A stretch of DNA of 64,000 bases from Nostoc sp. FACHB-110. GTDB taxonomy: Bacteria > Cyanobacteriota > Cyanobacteriia > Cyanobacteriales > Nostocaceae. A program made the translations under genes and the position numbers. This document shows positions 38,278-46,554 of the stretch, one piece after another. Numbering within the stretch: position 1 is the first letter of the stretch; each line of letters starts with the position of its first letter. The notes under the pieces are model-generated. The model saw nothing but the letters and a program-made list of their open reading frames with translations. It was not told where the DNA came from and searched no databases. The stretch lies in the NCBI RefSeq assembly GCF_014697425.1, contig NZ_JACJRU010000003.1, forward strand, positions 248,001 to 312,000. The letters run 5' to 3'.

Positions 38278-39639
38278 TCACTTCCCATTTGCACAAAAAT
38301 AACAATCATGAGTTTCTAAATGCTCTACATTAGTTTTATGCCAAACAGAACCAGGGAACTCATAAATCCAATCAATCCCAGCATCTAAATTTAAAAAGCC
38401 ACTCACCATTCCGTGAATTATCCCAACCCCGGTGCTAGCACAAATGCTATTTAACCAAAATACTGCTGGGTCATTAACGCCTTCTAAATAACCTGCACCA
38501 GCAGCCATTTGATTAATCTCCATCGGTGCAGACTCTAAAGCGGCTCTTTGCAAACTAATAATATTTCCGCACATCAAACACCAGCCACCGCCAAGAGGAG
38601 GAACAGTCACACGACAGTACATCCGTGGTTGGTTATCTGATTTCTTAATATCTATATGAGTACCTAAACAAACCAAAGGACGCAGATATTCCAAGGCTAA
38701 TTCTTGAGCGACTTGGCGCGAAAGATGATTATCTGTAGCTACAACAATTAAATCAGAAGATGCAATTTCTTGTTTGGCTAATTCATTTTCAACTGATGTT
38801 GGTATCGCTTTGACACAAGAACCTGTTTGATAGATTCTTTTAATGAGATACTTCACATAATCTACCTTATACCATTGCTGCTCTGCCATTTTTTGTGTAG
38901 CTCCCGGCATTCGATTCAGATTTACTGGTTCTAAACGGTCTGGGTCAATTAATACCCAATTTTTCACACCTAAACGTCCTAATAATTCTGCAAATATTGA
39001 ACCAATACCGCCACAACCGATTAAAGTAACTTTCAATTCACTCAGATGTTTTTGACAAGCATCACCAAATATCTGCTGTCGGATAAACATTGAATTGATA
39101 TTACTCAAAGAATTTGGATTTTCTCCAACCTCTAACCATGAGTGACAGCATTTAATACTTTGATAACTGCGTCCTTTTCTATCCCAGATTCTAAACTGAG
39201 ACTTTTGTAAAGACTCATCAAATACCCCAGAAATCAACCGAGGTTTTTTCGGGAAATGAGACGCAATAAATCGAGAATATTCCGATTCATAACGGTCATC
39301 AACCAAAGAAAATTCAGGACAAATATCACCCGCGTGGGTATGGATATGCACCACATCTAAACCTTCAGACAAATAATTTTTTAGCAAATGCCAATGAAAC
39401 TGCTGTGTTAAGACTAAGCCGCTTGCAGATTGGCGTTCGTAACAATCAGGTAAAGGTACTACCCAAGCTTTGGGAATATAGCGGATTTTATTTTTTGATA
39501 TTTGCTGGCGTTGACAAAAGAAAAACCCAATAACTTCTTCATTCATCGAGCGATACTTTAGCATTGCTTGGCAAAACTGCAACCACATTTTTGGGGGTAT
39601 ATGCAGAGAAATATTTGATTGCTGCTTTTGAATTTTCAT
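38278..39639 (-). CDS. JAB-E1 fusion: deubiquitinase-like metalloprotease joined to ThiF/E1 enzyme
   Basis: The 453-residue protein has an N-terminal JAB/MPN domain with a metal site (E34 or E35, HIHTH at 98-102, then S111 and D114). The C-terminal ThiF/E1 domain starts LIGCGGIGSIFAELLG with IDPDRLEPVNLNR and has zinc-type cysteines (WCLMCG, CYFC). JAB enzymes trim or remove ubiquitin-like proteins; E1 enzymes adenylate their C-terminus and pass it on as a thioester. Both in one chain, with adjoining E2 and UBL genes, is a known prokaryotic arrangement. It is last in the operon and follows the E2 gene after 48 bp. Confidence 0.88.
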   Translation of the reverse strand: MKIQKQQSNISLHIPPKMWLQFCQAMLKYRSMNEEVIGFFFCQRQQISKNKIRYIPKAWVVPLPDCYERQSASGLVLTQQFHWHLLKNYLSEGLDVVHIHTHAGDICPEFSLVDDRYESEYSRFIASHFPKKPRLISGVFDESLQKSQFRIWDRKGRSYQSIKCCHSWLEVGENPNSLSNINSMFIRQQIFGDACQKHLSELKVTLIGCGGIGSIFAELLGRLGVKNWVLIDPDRLEPVNLNRMPGATQKMAEQQWYKVDYVKYLIKRIYQTGSCVKAIPTSVENELAKQEIASSDLIVVATDNHLSRQVAQELALEYLRPLVCLGTHIDIKKSDNQPRMYCRVTVPPLGGGWCLMCGNIISLQRAALESAPMEINQMAAGAGYLEGVNDPAVFWLNSICASTGVGIIHGMVSGFLNLDAGIDWIYEFPGSVWHKTNVEHLETHDCYFCANGK

Positions 39640-39687
39640 AGTATTCTTACACTCAATTATTTACAGACAAATGCTATTAATTATTGA

Positions 39688-40173
39688 CTATTCATCACTA
39701 TTAATTGCGTGACGTGCGGTGACAAATAATGTCGCTAAATTATGACCTTTATCAACCTGATTACTGGGTTTCCAAGAATTGAGCCAAACTTCTTGATTAA
39801 ATCCTCCACCCAGTCCTACACAGTACCAGTACCATCCTTGCTCGCTTAAAAATGGCGCACCATAGTAACTTTGTCTCGTAAAGTGATGGTCGCCTTCTCC
39901 TGTAGTATTCCAAGGGTAATTAAGATAGCAGCCAATTGGAGGTAGTCGAGGATAATCAGGAGGTAACAAAAACAAAACATCAGTATTAGAAACAGTGAAT
40001 TTTTTAGAAGATAATGGCATTCCTTTAACTAAAATAGCCGTGTATTTGGTGTTACCAACTGTCTTACTTCCGACAATAATATTCTTGGCAACTTTTTCTA
40101 GTAGTTGTAGTTCTTCTACAAGCCTCGCAGATGGTTTAAAACCTGATTTATCCTGACTAATTGTGATGGTCAT
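39688..40173 (-). CDS. E2-like conjugating enzyme (prokaryotic E2 family E)
   Basis: The 161-residue protein contains LLPPDYPRLPPIGCYL, the counterpart of the E2 core motif before the active site, and a later WYWYCVGLGGGFN. C118 in the latter is the best candidate for the catalytic cysteine, with C82 as alternative. The layout matches the Prok-E2_E family as I recall it, whose genes occur with JAB-E1 fusions and ubiquitin-like genes. It would take the UBL from the E1 and attach it to a target. It lies 15 bp after the UBL gene. Confidence 0.8.
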   Translation of the reverse strand: MTITISQDKSGFKPSARLVEELQLLEKVAKNIIVGSKTVGNTKYTAILVKGMPLSSKKFTVSNTDVLFLLPPDYPRLPPIGCYLNYPWNTTGEGDHHFTRQSYYGAPFLSEQGWYWYCVGLGGGFNQEVWLNSWKPSNQVDKGHNLATLFVTARHAINSDE

Positions 40174-40188
40174 ACTTCACCTTTAAGA

Positions 40189-40413
40189 TTAATATGCAGT
40201 AAAATCAAAACTTGCAGAACCTTTGACAATTTTGGGAACTGTCCATACTTTGGAACCTTCTTTTAAGGCTTCTGTATTTTTTAGAGGTCGAGTTCCCCCA
40301 AAACCTTCTTCCATTACGTCATCATTACCAATTTCTGGTAATCTCTTTCTCAATTCTTCTACTGTTGCACCTTCTGGTAAATCAACCAGTTTGCCATTAA
40401 TCACTGCTCTCAT
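40189..40413 (-). CDS. Small ubiquitin-like (beta-grasp) protein
   Basis: A 74-residue protein starting MRAVINGKLVDLPEGATVEE, a beta-hairpin plus helix typical of a beta-grasp fold, and ending KGSASFDFTAY. It lacks a C-terminal Gly-Gly, so, if it is a conjugated modifier, the JAB domain may first trim the tail, or it uses a different end. The fold call rests on the pattern of strands and on its place directly before E2 and E1 genes. Alternatively it could be a small accessory protein. Confidence 0.68.
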   Translation of the reverse strand: MRAVINGKLVDLPEGATVEELRKRLPEIGNDDVMEEGFGGTRPLKNTEALKEGSKVWTVPKIVKGSASFDFTAY

Positions 40414-40453
40414 AACAACTCCTTAATTTGTGATCAACCGTTGCATAAATGTG

Positions 40454-40834
40454 TTAGTAAACTGAGTGGTGTTTAATTTCAATTAACTGGGAATGTTGTT
40501 GTGCTTTACTTTTTTGATGTGTCGGCTGTATATTATTTCCTAGCCAAAACCACAACCCGATTAAACCAATTGCACTACAAATATTCATTAAGACAAGTTT
40601 TTTGAATTGTTGAGAAACTGTTTGTTCTAGATAAATTACTTTTTTATCTAGTTTATTAACGTAGTTTTTTACAGCATTTATTTCTTGTAAATACTGGGTA
40701 TTTTGTTGTTGACTAATCGTAGTAATTTGTGATTCTAAATGTTGGCAACGTTGAATTATACTTTGGGTTTGTTGCTTGAGTGTATTTAGTTGATTTTGTT
40801 CTTGAGCGATTAATTTACCGTTAATTGTTTGCAT
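40454..40834 (-). CDS. Coiled-coil protein with C-terminal membrane helix
   Basis: The 126-residue protein has a long glutamine-rich coiled coil (about 10-85) and one hydrophobic segment, LVLMNICSAIGLIGLWFWLG, near residue 100. No family is recognised. It lies 40 bp upstream of the UBL gene in the same direction and is probably co-transcribed, perhaps as a membrane-tethered partner or target of the conjugation system. That link is inference. Confidence 0.62.
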   Translation of the reverse strand: MQTINGKLIAQEQNQLNTLKQQTQSIIQRCQHLESQITTISQQQNTQYLQEINAVKNYVNKLDKKVIYLEQTVSQQFKKLVLMNICSAIGLIGLWFWLGNNIQPTHQKSKAQQHSQLIEIKHHSVY

Positions 40835-40878
40835 TATTTACCTCCTGAAATAAATTTGAAATAGTAGTCAATAGACAA

Positions 40879-41031
40879 CACAAATCTTGTACTAGGCGGC
40901 TACACAGGCAAAACCCTTTATTTTTGATCAGTCCGCGCAGGTGGTCACTGAGCGACTGGTGAGCGCAGTCGAACCATGTCGAAGTGCGGACTTTGTTTGT
41001 ATAGCCGCGAATTACATTCGCTGGGGCTAAT
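40879..41031. repeat. Repeat family R1, copy 3 (degenerate)
   Basis: Starts CACAAATCTTGTACTAGG and ends TTACATTCGCTGGGGCTAAT. It contains the CGCGCAGGTGGTCACTGAGC hairpin seen in the other R1 copies. It fills the gap between the coiled-coil and first NYN gene. Confidence 0.65.
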
Positions 41032-41037
41032 CATTAA

Positions 41038-41610
41038 TCAATCGAAGACATTAGCATTACCAATGCGGTGATAATTTTCGTTGCCATTTTGAGCGTTGAA
41101 TGTATCAAATACCTCAATTAAATCAACAACACTATTAGCAGCATTTTTTAATTCATTCCCTAAAGATTGTTCTACAGATGCAACTTCAACGCGCATTCCC
41201 CGCCTTCTGAGTTTTTCAGCTAAATAAGCAAAATCAGAATCTCCTGTTACTAAAACAACAATGTCTGGTTTGACTTCTAAAGCCAATTCAATTGCATCCA
41301 TCGCCATGACAACATCTACATTAGTTTCATAATCATCTCCTTTGGCTTTACCTTCTTTCGCAACAACTAAAAAACCATTGCTTCTTGCCCAATATATAAA
41401 TTTTTCTTTAGTTTTTCGTTGTTCTTCAAATCGTTCTCTAGCTGGAGGTAAGCCAACATAAATGACCATTTCAATTAATTCTCTCCCTTCTTTTGGGTCA
41501 GCGAGATAGTTACGAATTTTTTGCCAGTCGATTTTTCTGTTAAAGCTTTGTGCTGATAAAAATGTATTGTCACTATCTGCAAAAATTAGGACGCGACGAT
41601 TTGTTAACAT
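41038..41610 (-). CDS. NYN-domain (LabA/DUF88-type) nuclease
   Basis: The 190-residue protein shows the PIN-like NYN pattern: ILIFADSDN-type first strand (VLIFADSDNTF, Asp), GDDYETNVDVVMAMDAI (Asp pair) and IVVLVTGDSDFAYLAEKLR (Asp pair). NYN proteins cut RNA with a metal site of such aspartates. It lies at the head of the minus-strand group that leads into the UBL operon and faces away from a second NYN gene at 41,772. Targets are unknown. Confidence 0.85.
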   Translation of the reverse strand: MLTNRRVLIFADSDNTFLSAQSFNRKIDWQKIRNYLADPKEGRELIEMVIYVGLPPARERFEEQRKTKEKFIYWARSNGFLVVAKEGKAKGDDYETNVDVVMAMDAIELALEVKPDIVVLVTGDSDFAYLAEKLRRRGMRVEVASVEQSLGNELKNAANSVVDLIEVFDTFNAQNGNENYHRIGNANVFD

Positions 41611-41771
41611 ATATTGTGTTTGGGTTTGTGCTTGTATGTGGATTATTAAAACCCATGCTTGGAATGAGGGTTTTCTTCAAGGTACAACAACATAAAATAA
41701 TTTTGTGGAATTACGTGTTTCCGGCAGGTTGATACTTTGAATTCATACAACTTTTAACGCCGGAGATAAAT

Positions 41772-42743
41772 ATGATGAAATTAACTCAAGCAATGACTGT
41801 TACTACTGGTCTTGCTGTTGGATTTGTAGTAACTGGTTCTGTAATTAATCAACCTATGTTGCGAGATATGGGAAAGTTGGCGGGAATGGGTGCTATTTCT
41901 ACAGGATTTCTATTAAAAGTTCATTCTTTAGAAAAAGAAAAACAAAAACAGTTTAGTCAGTTTCAACAACATAATATTGGTTTGCAAGCTAAACTCAGCG
42001 CAACTCAGGCTGAACTGCAAAAGCTAGAGAAAAAAGTTCAAACTCAAAATACACGTCAGCGTCTTTATCTCTCTAGTATCCAAAAGTTAGAACATCAGCA
42101 AAAGCTAATTTTAAAAACAGTCAATACCTTTGAAAAAAGCTTAGTTAATACAGTACAACCTGTCAGTTCTCCAGCTACTCATATTTCCACGAAATTTAAT
42201 CAGACTTCTAGCGAAAATTTAGTTTTAGCACCTAAACCAGTAACTCGTGTATATATAGATGGTAATAACTTAAGTTTTGCGGCTGATAGTTTGCAAATAG
42301 AAGTTGATTATGATGCTTTACGCATAGAACTTTCACAAAATGCTTTGCGGACTAATTTTAAATATTACACTGGTGTACATTCACCAATTAGTGAAGGTCA
42401 ACAGCGATTTCTCAATTATTTAAATCATCTGCGTTATGAGGTGATTGAACTGCCAATTTTAGCTAGACCTGAACAGCAAACTTTTAAAACCGTTGGTGAT
42501 GATGTCAAAATTGTGGTTGACATGATGAGAGAAGTTAAAAATGGAGATGAGGTGATTCTTGTAAGTGGTGATGGCGATTTTATTCCAGCAGTTACAGATT
42601 TACAGTGTCGCAATGTCAAAGTCACTGTGGTTGCTAAGAAAAAAATGTTAAGCGATAAGCTTGCTCAAATAGCTGATGTGGTGATTTATTTAGATGATAT
42701 TTACTACAAAATTGCTAAATATAAAAAGTTTGATGTGGCTTAA
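41772..42743 (+). CDS. Membrane-tethered coiled-coil NYN nuclease
   Basis: The 323-residue protein starts after GGAGATAAAT. An N-terminal hydrophobic segment (MTVTTGLAVGFVVTGSVI and the region to about 55) is followed by a coiled coil (about 55-130). A C-terminal NYN domain has VYIDGNNLSF, GDDVKIVVDMM and VILVSGDGDFIPAV, with conserved aspartates. It would place an RNase at the membrane. It is divergent from the other NYN gene, so the two probably share the 160-bp intergenic control region. A terminator follows. Confidence 0.82.
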   Translation: MMKLTQAMTVTTGLAVGFVVTGSVINQPMLRDMGKLAGMGAISTGFLLKVHSLEKEKQKQFSQFQQHNIGLQAKLSATQAELQKLEKKVQTQNTRQRLYLSSIQKLEHQQKLILKTVNTFEKSLVNTVQPVSSPATHISTKFNQTSSENLVLAPKPVTRVYIDGNNLSFAADSLQIEVDYDALRIELSQNALRTNFKYYTGVHSPISEGQQRFLNYLNHLRYEVIELPILARPEQQTFKTVGDDVKIVVDMMREVKNGDEVILVSGDGDFIPAVTDLQCRNVKVTVVAKKKMLSDKLAQIADVVIYLDDIYYKIAKYKKFDVA

Positions 42744-42767
42744 TTTGTAGTGATGTTATTCGTTAAA

Positions 42768-42803
42768 TAAAAACCCTCCTATTGTTAGGAGGGTTATTTT
42801 TTT
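42768..42803 (+). terminator. Terminator after the membrane NYN gene
   Basis: AAACCCTCCTA and TAGGAGGGTT form a strong stem around TTGT, followed by ATTTTTTTA. It lies about 25 bases beyond the stop codon. Confidence 0.85.
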
Positions 42804-42805
42804 AT

Positions 42806-42918
42806 GGCGTTGCATAAATGCGGGATGAATTAAGCATTTTTAGCAAGGTTAACTATCGATGTTTCGCGCAAAGGCGCAAAGGCGCGAAACAAAAAACATC
42901 CCTCTAATCAGCAACGCC
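42806..42918. mobile_element. MITE-like element, left copy
   Basis: 113 bp with terminal inverted repeats GGCGTTGC and GCAACGCC. Inside are ATAAATGCGGGATGAATTAA and GTTTCGCGCAAAGGCGC. A longer copy in inverse orientation lies at 46,176-46,315. The two copies bracket array 3, cas2, cas1 and the RT gene. Confidence 0.78.
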
Positions 42919-42924
42919 TTTTTT

Positions 42925-43457
42925 ATTTATAACTATTCCGATTTAACCCAATCGGTAGGGTTCACTACCATCCTTCTGCTTCAGTTTCATAGGAGGTTTC
43001 CAACTATTCCGATTTAACCCAATCGGTAGGGTTAAAGACCGTTAGCGAAGAATTAAGAAAAGGTTTCCAACTATTCCGATTTAACCCAATCGGTAGGGAT
43101 GACAGACATTTCTCGGTCAAAGAACCGAACCGAATGGTTTCCAACTATTCCGATTTAACCCAATCGGTAGGGTTCTATCCACTTTATTTCCTCTAAATGT
43201 GGCACTGTGGTTTCCAACTATTCCGATTTAACCCAATCGGTAGGGTCAAGTTGGTGCATTCCAGGTGAATGGCCAACGTTTCCAACTATTCCGATTTAAC
43301 CCAATCGGTAGGGTGAAGAACCAATTGGTACTTGAGTACCATTATGGTGTTTCCAACTATTCCGATTTAACCCAATCGGTAGGGCTGATGCAAGTAATGT
43401 TGCGGAAATTTTGAATGCGAAGTTTCCAACTATTCCGATTTAACCCAATCGGTAGGG
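42925..43457 (-). CRISPR. CRISPR array 3: 8 repeats, 7 spacers
   Basis: 36-bp repeats that on the plus strand begin GTTTCCAACTATTCC and end AATCGGTAGGG, identical to the reverse complement of the array 1 repeat. They start at 42925, 42996, 43063, 43137, 43210, 43278, 43349 and 43422. The leftmost, distal repeat is degenerate at its outer end (ATTTATAACTATTCC), where the MITE begins within 7 bp. The leader is on the right, so transcription runs leftward, away from the cas genes. Confidence 0.97.
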
Positions 43458-43644
43458 AGTTCGTCTAGGAGCCTTTACCCAGTAAGGGTTTCAGCCGCCA
43501 AATCGACACACCTTAATATACCACTATATATTTTGGATAAAAACACTGAATTATACATAGCTCAAATCCTTACCCTGTAAGCAATCGACACACCTCAACG
43601 AAAAATATAGGGTTTCAGCGATTTGTCGAGGTGTGTCGATGAAC
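43458..43644 (-). promoter_or_regulatory. Leader of CRISPR array 3
   Basis: 187 bases highly similar to the leaders of arrays 1 and 2, from AGTTCGTCTAGGAGCC to GTGTCGATGAAC. It begins 32 bases after the cas2 stop, so the RT-cas1-cas2 transcript leads straight into it. Confidence 0.85.
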
Positions 43645-43676
43645 TTGTAATTTATCACCATCAAAATCTCCAAAAC

Positions 43677-43952
43677 TTAGATAACATAATACTTCGGCGG
43701 TGGTTTGGGATTCTCAGAGCCAATAGTTAACACCCTGGAAACCGCTTCTTGAGAAATCCAATAGAACCGCACATTGTCCTCCGATTCCTTCACCTGCTCC
43801 TTTACCTTATGGAATAGTTGGCGCATCTCCTCTAAACTTAAAAAACATTCAAATACAGAAAGTTGTATTCTTTGTCCGTACCCCTCCAAAAAATTAGATA
43901 ATTTTGTGCGTCTTTTATCATCAGGAATATCGTACACAACAACGACTAACAT
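43677..43952 (-). CDS. cas2: Cas2
   Basis: The 91-residue protein starts MLVVVVYDIPDDKRRTKLSN, the canonical Cas2 opening with the first-strand Asp, and has the helix-strand pattern RIQLSVFECFLSLEEMRQLF. It dimerises and bridges two Cas1 dimers during spacer integration. Its ATG overlaps the last base of cas1, so the genes are coupled. It is the last gene before the leader of array 3. Confidence 0.95.
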   Translation of the reverse strand: MLVVVVYDIPDDKRRTKLSNFLEGYGQRIQLSVFECFLSLEEMRQLFHKVKEQVKESEDNVRFYWISQEAVSRVLTIGSENPKPPPKYYVI

Positions 43953-44956
43953 TAAACAGGTCTTAAAAAAGGTTCATATTTTATAGAAGATAATAAACAC
44001 CGTTTATAGCGTCTTACTTGTAATTGAACAGCATGACGGTATGTGACGATAGACTGTACATCTGGATGAGAAACCTCTTCATTCATCCGGTTTTCAAAGT
44101 ATTTAAGAAAAATTCGTCTAGCTGATGTACTTAAATAAACTCCTCCCGTATTAGCAATAATTTCAAAATCTTTAGGTTTAAACACAGAATTGTTAATAAT
44201 CTTTAAAACCAATCCGTCAACAATCGGAGAACGAAATTCTTCCATCAAATCAAAAGCCAGATAAGGTTTTTGCTTTTCACCATAATGAAAATTACCCAAA
44301 TAAGGAGAAAGACCTTCAGCAATAATAAAACTTAAAACATTATTAAACAACAATGTGTAGCCAAAACTCAATAAAGAGTTGATTTCATCGGTTGGTGGTT
44401 GACGAAATCTTTGAGCAAAACTAAAGCTAGAATTAGTAATTAACTTGCCAAACGCAGGAAAATATCTAGCCGCAGCAATGCCTTCGTAACCTCGTAGCGA
44501 ATCTAAATTATCAACAAAATCCAGAGAATCAATGTCTTGATTAATGCCAAAGATGGCTTTTTCTACTTCTGCTAATTTGCGCTTGCGATTAAACCGTATG
44601 AGTAACTGCTTAGAATTTATCAGCTTGCCTAAAACAATACTTTTAGAAACGTTAAATTGAAAGTAATCATCATGGCGGCGTTCAATTTGAATTAATTGAT
44701 TATCGAGATTGGTTGATTCTTCACTCCATAAATGACCATGGTATTGACCAGATTGACTGAGAAATAAGACAGTGATATTTTCGCGTAAACAAGCATTAAT
44801 TACATGGGTTGATAGCTGAATATTACCAAAAACCAGAATTTGCTCAACTTCTCGAATTGGAACTTCAAGTTTTGGTTTTTCGGCAACATAAATAATAAAC
44901 CGTTGATAGTCTTTGTAAATGGTTGTTCCTTGTTCAAGTAGATATATTGCTGCCAT
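43952..44956 (-). CDS. cas1: Cas1, probably the C-terminal part of an RT-Cas1 fusion
   Basis: The 334 residues from the ATG at 44,956 cover a complete Cas1. The N-terminal beta domain (EVEQILVFGNIQLSTHVINA) is followed by the helical domain with the metal ligands in RGYEGIAAARYF (Glu), FHYGEKQKPYLAFD (His) and DLMEEFRSPIVD (Glu). Cas1 is the integrase for new spacers. The frame stays open upstream to 45,157 with a linker-like sequence (LPLELDKIYLLETQSEIASL...) and no other ATG, which joins the RT gene at a run of nine A residues. The natural product may therefore be RT-Cas1 made by frameshifting. Confidence 0.94.
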   Translation of the reverse strand: MAAIYLLEQGTTIYKDYQRFIIYVAEKPKLEVPIREVEQILVFGNIQLSTHVINACLRENITVLFLSQSGQYHGHLWSEESTNLDNQLIQIERRHDDYFQFNVSKSIVLGKLINSKQLLIRFNRKRKLAEVEKAIFGINQDIDSLDFVDNLDSLRGYEGIAAARYFPAFGKLITNSSFSFAQRFRQPPTDEINSLLSFGYTLLFNNVLSFIIAEGLSPYLGNFHYGEKQKPYLAFDLMEEFRSPIVDGLVLKIINNSVFKPKDFEIIANTGGVYLSTSARRIFLKYFENRMNEEVSHPDVQSIVTYRHAVQLQVRRYKRCLLSSIKYEPFLRPV

Positions 44957-45102
44957 TTCTTGATTCCAGATATTTTTCTGCCAAGGACTTTTATCTTCTT
45001 CATTGTCTGGAGATAATTGTTCAACTTCTGTCTCTGCAAGGAAAGGCTGATGTAGAGATGCTATTTCGGATTGAGTTTCGAGTAGATATATTTTATCTAG
45101 TT

Positions 45103-46026
45103 CTAACGGTAGATTTTTTTGCTTTTTTTGTTTTTGTGCAGTGTTGGGACTTTTTTTTTAGCTTGAAATTTTTCTATGCCAGATTTTAGCTTTTCGGAGT
45201 TAGTATCTAGGGGAAAAATCGCATTTTCTAAAAAACCATGTCCTAAAAAGCGAAATCCTCGTGCAAAATTAGTGATTTGGGTTTTTTCAGGATTAATCAT
45301 CAACCCCAAAGAGTCTAAAAGATGGATAATTTCGGGTTTTGCTTGGAAAATGCGCTCTTGAGTCTGTGCTAATATCAAAAAGTCATCTGCATAGCGTACA
45401 AGTTTTAAATCTGTTGCGGTAATAGTCTCATCAAAATTATGTAGATAGATATTAGCTAATATTGGCGAAATTACTGCCCCTTGGGGTATGCCTTTTGGTG
45501 ATAATATCAGTCCTTCATCGGTTTGTATGCCTGCGGAAATCCAAGCTTTAATTAAGCATAAAATTCCTGGATTATCTATATAGACTCTGACTGCTTGTAA
45601 TAATTTTTGGTGGTCAATATTATCGAAAAATTTAACAATATCTGCATCGAATACCCAAATATAACCTTGGTCTCGCCATTGGGCTACTGTTTCGACTGCA
45701 TTTAAATAAGATAAATTAGGACGATAAGCAAAACTTGAGGTAGAAAATTTTGCTTCTACCACGGGATAAATTACATTTAATAGAGCTTGCTGAACAATTC
45801 TATCTCGGACTGTGGGGATTTTTAACTGTCTCGTACTCCCATTATTTTTGGTCATTATTACTTGCTTACATGGCAAAGGTTGATAAGTACCATTATTAAC
45901 AGAATCTCGCAATTGATAAATGTTAATGGTTTGATTCTTGGCAAATTTATCAATAGTTTCGCCATCAATGCCTGCACAGCCGTTGTTTTCAGCAACTTTT
46001 TGCCATGCTTGTTGAAAGTTACTCAA
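45103..46026 (-). CDS. CRISPR-associated reverse transcriptase (N-terminal part of RT-Cas1)
   Basis: The 307-residue frame has group II intron-type RT motifs: GCAGIDGETI, IPTVRDRIVQQAL, WVFDADIVKFFDNIDH (first catalytic Asp), GIPQGAVISPILANIYL and RYADDFLIL (YADD). CRISPR RTs allow spacers to be copied from RNA and are usually fused to Cas1 in type III loci. The frame starts at a TTG (46,026) with no ATG available; it is open further up to about 46,070. It ends 19 codons beyond an A9 run in a lysine-rich tail, while the -1 frame continues into Cas1. There is no maturase or endonuclease domain, so it is not a group II intron. Confidence 0.9.
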   Translation of the reverse strand: MSNFQQAWQKVAENNGCAGIDGETIDKFAKNQTINIYQLRDSVNNGTYQPLPCKQVIMTKNNGSTRQLKIPTVRDRIVQQALLNVIYPVVEAKFSTSSFAYRPNLSYLNAVETVAQWRDQGYIWVFDADIVKFFDNIDHQKLLQAVRVYIDNPGILCLIKAWISAGIQTDEGLILSPKGIPQGAVISPILANIYLHNFDETITATDLKLVRYADDFLILAQTQERIFQAKPEIIHLLDSLGLMINPEKTQITNFARGFRFLGHGFLENAIFPLDTNSEKLKSGIEKFQAKKKVPTLHKNKKSKKIYR

Positions 46027-46554
46027 TTCCAGAAATTCATTGACAATTTGATTGATAAGAACTTACGATGAGCTTCCTTATTAAAGGTTATTCAGATTCT
46101 TAAACTCTTCTGAATTCTCACATTAAATATATTTGTGCTTAGGAAACTCATGTTTCCAAAAGAAATAAGGTTTCAGGCGTTGCTGATTAGAGGGATGTTT
46201 TTTGTTTCGCGCATAGACGCGGTAGCGGCTTCCCGCAGGGTAGGCGCAAAGGCGCGAAACATCAATAGTTAACCTTGCTAAAAATGCTTAATTCATCCCG
46301 CATTTATGCAACGCCAGGTTTCATTATCGTTTCAATATCTTTGCGAACAGTTTGAATCAACCTTTGAAAACTATTCCAGTCACAATACCTATAAGTCAAC
46401 TGAAGGCAAGAGGCAGGAGGCAGAAGGAAATAAAGCCACCCACAAGGGGTGGGGCTTGAACCTTCCCCCCAAAAAATGTCAAATTTTGCCCGACAAAATG
46501 ACAACAATTTTTAGATAGCGAAATTTTGAATACAGGCCTTTTTCATCAAGCTTC
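46027..46554. other. Non-coding region with MITE copy
   Basis: No gene is supported. Bases 46,176-46,315 are the inverted MITE copy. The stretch 46,380-46,460 holds a repeat-like AGGCAGGAGGCAGAAGG segment and a hairpin CCACCCACAAGGGGTGG. The RT promoter would lie just right of 46,070. Confidence 0.6.
46176..46315. mobile_element. MITE-like element, right copy
   Basis: 140 bp with the same GGCGTTGC/GCAACGCC ends as the copy at 42,806 but inverted, and with about 27 extra bases (TAGCGGCTTCCCGCAGGG region). It closes the adaptation module on the right. Confidence 0.78.

Noticed and set aside
45103..46026. Reverse transcriptase as a group II intron or retron
   Set aside because: There is no maturase or endonuclease domain, no intron RNA or msr/msd-like structure was seen, and it adjoins cas1 in frame-shifted continuity.
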